The notes beneath the pieces were generated by a model. The model ran no database searches, had not been told where the DNA came from, and was given only the letters and a program-made list of their open reading frames with translations. A stretch of 28,229 nucleotides of DNA, from NCBI GenBank assembly GCA_019416425.1, contig DXXK01000101.1, positions 1 to 28,229 of the forward strand. The letters run 5' to 3'. The position numbers and the translations under genes are program-made. Source of the DNA: Bacteroidales bacterium. Its GTDB lineage: Bacteria > Bacteroidota > Bacteroidia > Bacteroidales > Muribaculaceae. Numbering within the stretch: position 1 is the first letter of the stretch; each line of letters begins with the position of its first letter. Shown in pieces: positions 23,905 through 28,229 of the stretch.

Positions 23905-26466
23905 TTATAGCCCCCCCCAGCCGGCGATGCCGTCGGTGGTGGGATAGATGTAGAAGCGTCCCGTCTTGTTGCTGTACAGAACCTCCGGATCGGCTGTGAA
24001 GCCGGGCAGTACCGGATTCGCCTCGATGGCTACGTTGACGCTGAAGGTCTTGGTATCCTTGCCGTCGGTGACGGTGTAGCTGACCGGGCCGTTGGCGAAG
24101 TTCTGCGGGCCGGTCGGTGTGATCGTGGCTCCAAACGACGGTATCAGCTCCGGGTCGAAGGCTGTGAGGTCAGTGCCCGGCTGTACGGGCACGTGTACGT
24201 TCAGGCGTGATACCTTGAAGTTGTCGGGACGCACGCGTACCGATGCCGCTCCGGTGATGGTGAGCGATACGGATGTCGGCGGGAACGCCTCGAGTAGTCG
24301 GGCTGTTTCCTCAGGAGTCAGGGGTATGACGGTGCCGTGGCGGGGTGTGAAGGCGCCTGATGTCTGGGTCTGGGCACGGAGGGTGAAGTTGTCCAGGTCC
24401 TCCGATGCGCAGAACTGGTAATGTCCGTTCATGTAGCAGTCGTACATCAGGATCCACGTGTCGGAGTTGATCAGACGGAACACGCCGGCGCCCTCCACCG
24501 CCTCGGTGGTGCACTGCAGCGTGGGCGAGGGATTGCTCCACTGGCTGCCGTCGGACTGCCCTGCCTCGGGCAGAAGCTGCTTGGCCGTCACCTTGCAGAT
24601 GCCGCCGCTGCCTTCGTTCTTGTAGAACATGTGGTACAGCTGTGTGGCGTCGTCCCATACGATGTCGCAGTCGATCGTGGCCGAGCCGCGGTCGTAGAAG
24701 TACTCCGGTGCCGTCAGCAGGTCGGTGAAGTCATCGTTGGCGTAGCTGTAATAGACTTTGTCGTACGGGCATTTGCCGTCATTGGTCAGCAGCGAGTAGT
24801 AGATCATGTACCGTCCTTTGGTGCCGTCCGTATTGGCGTAGTCCGGATCCCAGATCACCTCTGGTGCCCAGACGCGGGTCACGTTCTTCCATTCCGGGAA
24901 TCGGTCGGGGAAGTGTACCGTGGAGTGCGTCCAGTGTACCAGGTCGGTGCTCTTAAGCAACACCATGCCGCGGTTTGAGTCCCAGCCTTCGGAGCTCTTC
25001 ATGTCGGTCATGACCATATAGAAGGTCTTGCCGTCCGCTCCGCGCAGGATGTGTGGGTCGCGGATGCCTTTCTTCAGCGATATGCTCTCGGAATCCAGCA
25101 CGCGCTTGCCGCCGTTCAGCGGCGTGTACTTGAATCCGTCTCGGCTCAGGGCATAGTACAGGTTCTCGTCGCTGTTGCTGGGGAAGTATACGAACAGGTA
25201 GGAGTCGTAGTTCTCGCGCGGTGCCACGGTCACCTCGAAGTCACGGGTGGATGTCGCTCCGTTACGGGTTGCCGTCGCCGTCATCGTTACCTTATGGCCC
25301 GGCTCGCCGTCGGCCAGACGCATCAGCTTGCCGGCGTCCGTCAGGTAGGAGGGGTCGCCCGATTTCCAGGTGACCTTGCTCCCCTCGGCGGTTGCGGTGG
25401 GAAGCGTCACGTCGGAGCGCACGCCATCCTTCTTGACCTTGAGCTCAAGGTCCTGGAGGTCGAACTCTACGGCCTGGGCGTCTGTCATCAGTGCCTTGAC
25501 CGTAGCCGGGTACTTTGCCGTGCGGCTGGCAGTGCCTTTGGTCAGGACCAGCGTCAGTTCCAGTGTGGCGTCGGCTTTGCCTGCGGCGGGACGTGTCACG
25601 GTGCCATTGGGGGTTATTACGGACTCGTCGCTGGATTGCCATTTGCCCGTGATGCCGTTGTTGAAGATGGTGGGCAGCACTATGTTGCCGCGGATGTCGC
25701 TGAAGTCGAATTTCCTGTTCGCAATGAAGTCGTCGAGCTGCGCCTCGATTATGACGTTGTTGAGTGTCTGCAAGGAGGGGTCCGAGGCCAGTGCGGCGAT
25801 GTCATCTGCGGTCAGGGCCTCGCCGTAGAGCTTGAAGTCGGCGTATTTCGCATCGCGCAGATAGACGTCGCCGTTGTAGGGCGAGCGGCCCAGCCAGTTC
25901 TGCTTGGTGGCGCCTAACTCGGATGGATGCAGCGAGATGATGGAGGTCTTCTTGCATACGCCGTTGATCCATACGGAGGCGTCGTTGCCTTTCTGGACTA
26001 TCACCAGGTTGACCCATTCCCCCTTGGGGAATGCCATGTCGGCGCTGACGGTCTGCTCGCCGCTCCAGTTGGTCTTGCTTATGGAATAGCGGCTCTGGTT
26101 GGCGCCGAAGAAGGCGTAGCCCTCCGAGCTGGAGTTCCCGAAATTCAGGATGAAGTTTCCGTTGGCGCCCAACGGGGTGGTTTCCGGAATCAGGATGTTG
26201 GCGGCGATGGTGTAGTCGCCGCTGAGGTTCTTGACCAGCTGGCCGAAGGCCTCGCTGAAGTCGAACCAGCCGTTGCTGTCGCCCAGTTCCAGGATGCCTT
26301 CGTCGCCGATCTTGGTCAGCTGCGCGCCGGACATCGGCTGGCAGTTGTAAGTACCCGATGCATCCTTGGCCGAGTTGAAATCATGGTGGAAGAGTGGCGT
26401 CGCCGCTCCCGCACCCAGAGGTATGCCCATCAGCACCGCCCCTGCAATACAGTTGATTACTCTCAT
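23905..26466 (-). CDS. Secreted multi-domain GH43 glycoside hydrolase, N-terminal portion as read
   Basis: 853 residues before a stop caused by a frameshift; the intended protein is ~1,184 residues (22911-26466). Residues 1-21 are a signal peptide. A LamG-like sandwich spans ~25-215 ('AKYADFKLYGEALTADDIAA'), followed by two bacterial Ig-like domains ~230-335 and 340-430. GH43 module 1 spans ~440-720, with Asp470 in GIRDPH, Asp599 in TIDCDIVWDD and Glu658 in AVEGAGVF as base, pKa modulator and acid. A further Ig-like or DUF5018-like segment runs to ~815, then GH43 module 2 begins with Asp826 in ADPEV. GH43 enzymes act on arabinose- or xylose-containing plant glycans. The truncated product keeps module 1 whole and loses module 2. 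It stands alone, not next to susC/susD genes. Confidence 0.88.
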   Translation of the reverse strand: MRVINCIAGAVLMGIPLGAGAATPLFHHDFNSAKDASGTYNCQPMSGAQLTKIGDEGILELGDSNGWFDFSEAFGQLVKNLSGDYTIAANILIPETTPLGANGNFILNFGNSSSEGYAFFGANQSRYSISKTNWSGEQTVSADMAFPKGEWVNLVIVQKGNDASVWINGVCKKTSIISLHPSELGATKQNWLGRSPYNGDVYLRDAKYADFKLYGEALTADDIAALASDPSLQTLNNVIIEAQLDDFIANRKFDFSDIRGNIVLPTIFNNGITGKWQSSDESVITPNGTVTRPAAGKADATLELTLVLTKGTASRTAKYPATVKALMTDAQAVEFDLQDLELKVKKDGVRSDVTLPTATAEGSKVTWKSGDPSYLTDAGKLMRLADGEPGHKVTMTATATRNGATSTRDFEVTVAPRENYDSYLFVYFPSNSDENLYYALSRDGFKYTPLNGGKRVLDSESISLKKGIRDPHILRGADGKTFYMVMTDMKSSEGWDSNRGMVLLKSTDLVHWTHSTVHFPDRFPEWKNVTRVWAPEVIWDPDYANTDGTKGRYMIYYSLLTNDGKCPYDKVYYSYANDDFTDLLTAPEYFYDRGSATIDCDIVWDDATQLYHMFYKNEGSGGICKVTAKQLLPEAGQSDGSQWSNPSPTLQCTTEAVEGAGVFRLINSDTWILMYDCYMNGHYQFCASEDLDNFTLRAQTQTSGAFTPRHGTVIPLTPEETARLLEAFPPTSVSLTITGAASVRVRPDNFKVSRLNVHVPVQPGTDLTAFDPELIPSFGATITPTGPQNFANGPVSYTVTDGKDTKTFSVNVAIEANPVLPGFTADPEVLYSNKTGRFYIYPTTDGIAGWGGL

Positions 26467-26548
26467 GACATTAGCTTAATCAGTTTATGTTAGGTTAGTT
26501 GTAGGTTATGTCAGTTGTCCTTTGTTGGGTCTGTTGTTCCTTCACTTG

Positions 26549-26580
26549 CAAAATTAACAAAAATTCCTCAATACCACAAC
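26549..26580 (-). promoter_or_regulatory. Promoter of the GH43 gene
   Basis: Minus-strand TAATTTTG (26549-26556) matches TAnnTTTG. GTTG at 26577-26580, 20 nt upstream, is a one-mismatch -33. The leader to the ATG at 26466 would be about 75 nt. Confidence 0.6.
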
Positions 26581-26585
26581 AATAC

Positions 26586-26760
26586 CCTACCTGATTAATC
26601 CAGCGTGCGTCCCATTCCCCGACCTGGTTAGTCCTGTGTGCGGGATTCACCTTGCTCGCACCCAGTCTCCCCGACCTGGTGAGCTCTGAGTGTACCTCAT
26701 TTCCCCGACACCAGGACCAGTTCTGTTAGCGAGGTTCAGCTCGCCCCTCCCTAGTTTCTC
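26586..26760. repeat. Degenerate direct-repeat cluster in a gene-free stretch
   Basis: CCCCGACCTGGT occurs exactly at 26617-26628 and 26669-26680, with a partial copy CCCCGAC at 26703-26709 and a diverged copy (TACCTGATTAATCC against GACCTGGTTAGTCC) at about 26589. Units are 33-53 nt long. The stretch also holds a small stem GCGAG/CTCGC near 26729-26744. No gene or known RNA was recognised in 26467-26814, apart from the GH43 promoter and a TAAATTTG at 26785-26792 without a -33. Confidence 0.5.
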
Positions 26761-26814
26761 TTTTTTTTATTTACCGCCATTAAATAAATTTGTATATTAC
26801 GCAACAATATCAAG

Positions 26815-27397
26815 AACGAAACGGCTTTGAGATAGGCTGTCCAGAGACTCGCCCAGAATATCAAGAATCCTACATCATATAGCAGATTGACCAACATGAT
26901 TAAGGCTGCGGGAACAGAGACCAATGTCGCGTCGATAATTGATAATATAAAGTTCTGTAAGGATGCATGCCTGATCTTTACTCTGGAAAATTTCGCATCT
27001 AAATTTGTGGAGAAGTCTACGGTTAAGAAGCATTATTTCAGCGACAACGAAATGTTGAATATCTTCCTGACCGATAGTGATACGGCGTTGCATGAGAATA
27101 TCTGTGCCGTCGATCTACACCGTCGTAGTGTGGAAAACAGTGATGACGAGGTATGGTTTACAATAAGAAGTGGAGCTGGATTTCTATTTGCCCCAGCGCA
27201 AGAGGGGTATTCAGGCCTGCTATAGGTTGTCGGATGATGCGACTCGTGAGCGTGAAGTCAAGGCACTGGCCACCTTCCATCGTCTCTATGGACTGAACGA
27301 TGCCGTGATTGTGACTTATTCCGAGTCCGGCACCATCCACCTCGATGACCTCACCATCCGCCTTGTCCCCCTTGCCTCCTGGCTCCTCCGCCCTTGA
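26815..27397 (+). pseudogene. Decayed C-terminal half of an AAA ATPase with DUF4143
   Basis: Fragments of the C-terminal region of the AAA/DUF4143 family appear in order but in broken frames. 'NETALR' is followed by an in-frame TAG (26833-26835), then 'LAQNIKNPTSYSRLTNMIKA', 'CLIFTLENFASKFVEKSTVK' and 'KHYFSDNEMLNIFLTD'. Around 27155-27170 the expected V-W-F-Y-N-K-E-V-E-L-D-F is disrupted by what look like two one-base losses. The last part continues in another frame as 'VELDFYLPQRKRGIQACYRL' to 'IRLVPLASWLLRP'. The N-terminal ATP-binding domain with its Walker motifs is absent; upstream is the gene-free repeat region. DUF4143 ATPases are widespread in Bacteroidales and often lie in accessory DNA. 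Product: none expected. Confidence 0.8.
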
Positions 27398-27488
27398 TTC
27401 GCTGTTTGCCTTACAAAGATTTGAATAACGAAAAATAAGGAAAAGTATAATTGAGTTATGAAAACTTCATACTTTCAGGGGGAAGATT

Positions 27489-27518
27489 TTTGTTTTTAGT
27501 GGATTTTAATTAAATTTG
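27489..27518 (+). promoter_or_regulatory. Promoter of the HNH-associated-domain gene
   Basis: TTTG at 27489-27492 and TAAATTTG at 27511-27518 are 18 nt apart, slightly shorter than the usual 19-20. The leader to the ATG at 27547 would be about 20 nt. Confidence 0.55.
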
Positions 27519-27546
27519 CTGTCAAGATCGAAGCAATTTTTAAGTT

Positions 27547-28197
27547 ATGCATAACGGCAATACGAAAAGAAGATGGACACGGGAGGAATATCTGCTTACA
27601 CTTGATTTATACAAGCAGTTAAAATCTCAAAAGGCCTCATTGGGTGCCGCAAACCCGGATGTCAAGAAACTGGCAAGACTCATAAACCGCAAACCTGGCT
27701 CAGTGTCAATGAGGTTGCTGAATTATCTTAATTTTGACGAGGGAGAAGGCAAAGGCTTGAATAATGGAGGTAAGGAATGTGTGCAAATCTGGGAACAGTA
27801 TGGCAACAATGATGAGGCTCTTGAACATGCATTGGCAGATATTCCAAACGGAGTGGGAATTATCCCGATAGATAAATCACCAAATGCCAGGTACATATCG
27901 AAAGACTCCATAATATCAATGACGGGCGAACAGGCCAACAAGATAGTAGTATTGTTAAGTGTTGCGATGCACCAGGATATGGGGCAGCTGTACTCAACAT
28001 TAATATCAATAGCTGGTGCTGGTATTGGTTCTTGCGTTGATTTTATGTCCCTTGATCAAGTCTCTCGGCAGGTTCAGAGTTTGCCGAACCTGAACATAGA
28101 AACACTTGAAAGTATCGTGAATCAGGTCGTTGGAACAGCGGACGCATCCCGGATTGTTCGCATCATGGCTCTATTCGACAGTAGATTCAGGAAGTAA
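27547..28197 (+). CDS. Protein with HNH-endonuclease-associated N-terminal domain and unknown C-terminal domain
   Basis: A 216-residue soluble protein. Residues ~8-95 ('RRWTREEYLLTLDLYKQL', 'LARLINRKPGSVSMRLLNYL', 'GLNNGGKECVQIWEQY') match the helical domain that precedes the nuclease in many HNH restriction-type endonucleases; it looks like a helix-turn-helix DNA-binding unit. No HNH motif is present: the C-terminal ~110 residues ('DSIISMTGEQANKIVVLLSV' to 'IVRIMALFDSRFRK') lack paired Cys or the His-Asn-His pattern and look mostly helical. I do not recognise that half. There is no signal peptide or membrane segment. Composition is AT-rich, and the left neighbour is a DUF4143 remnant, suggesting accessory DNA. 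A regulator, or a DNA-binding partner of a gene beyond the window, is possible; both are guesses. Confidence 0.75.
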   Translation: MHNGNTKRRWTREEYLLTLDLYKQLKSQKASLGAANPDVKKLARLINRKPGSVSMRLLNYLNFDEGEGKGLNNGGKECVQIWEQYGNNDEALEHALADIPNGVGIIPIDKSPNARYISKDSIISMTGEQANKIVVLLSVAMHQDMGQLYSTLISIAGAGIGSCVDFMSLDQVSRQVQSLPNLNIETLESIVNQVVGTADASRIVRIMALFDSRFRK

Positions 28198-28213
28198 ATC
28201 GTCAGTTTAATAA

Positions 28214-28229
28214 ATGAAGAATATAGGAT
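28214..28229 (+). CDS. Possible start of the next gene (cut by the window edge)
   Basis: An ATG at 28214, 16 nt after the previous stop, opens a frame (ATG AAG AAT ATA GGA) that runs off the edge. Spacing and direction fit a two-gene operon with the 216-residue protein, but five codons prove nothing. Confidence 0.25.

Noticed and set aside
26617..26744. tRNA or CRISPR array in the repeat cluster
   Set aside because: No proper T-arm box or cloverleaf on either strand; the repeats are too few, too diverged and irregularly spaced for CRISPR.

Overview
The window looks like a chromosome segment from a member of the Bacteroidales, most likely the Muribaculaceae (an inference; no rRNA marker is present). 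The signs are several promoters of the Bacteroidetes type (TTTG, about 20 nt, TAnnTTTG), a large secreted GH43 enzyme, an S9 peptidase and an S41 lipoprotein, a DUF6582-like small protein, and secreted proteins that share a C-terminal 'YDLxGRxL...PGxYIxNGxKxLV' tail. Conserved genes are GC-rich. Two stretches (about 3.1-7.5 kb and 26.8-28.2 kb) are visibly AT-richer and look like accessory DNA. I saw no tRNA, rRNA, insertion sequence or CRISPR array.

Layout. 1-337: end of a secreted protein, followed by a 414-nt gene-free stretch with hairpins and a short direct repeat. 752-3010: secreted S9 peptidase. 3091-6350 (minus): two tandem paralogues of a glycoside-hydrolase-like family. One has Gln where the other has the presumed catalytic Glu; the other carries an in-frame TAA at codon 53. 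6413-7474: secreted protein of unknown function. This AT-rich block is bracketed by two near-identical terminator hairpins. 7776-11095: sufC-sufD-sufS for Fe-S cluster assembly, without an adjacent sufB. 11169-11405 (minus): small DUF6582-like protein. 11614-16109 (minus): parC, an outer-membrane-type protein and an S41 lipoprotein, with overlapping ends.

16350-22818 is a tightly packed plus-strand operon: aspS, nif3-like, zinc-ribbon coiled-coil protein, manA, queF, queC, queD, queE. The last four supply queuosine-precursor synthesis from 7,8-dihydroneopterin triphosphate to preQ1, lacking only folE. It is fired from a promoter that diverges from the parC promoter. 22911-26466 (minus) is a two-module GH43 enzyme of about 1,184 residues, split by one extra base in an eight-C run.

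The right end is accessory: a degenerate repeat cluster, the decayed C-terminal half of an AAA/DUF4143 ATPase, and a 216-residue protein. The latter joins the N-terminal domain normally found in HNH restriction-type endonucleases to an unrecognised C-terminal domain, with no HNH motif. The points most worth a second look are the C8 frameshift, the in-frame stop and Glu-to-Gln change in the tandem paralogues, and the orphan HNH-associated domain.
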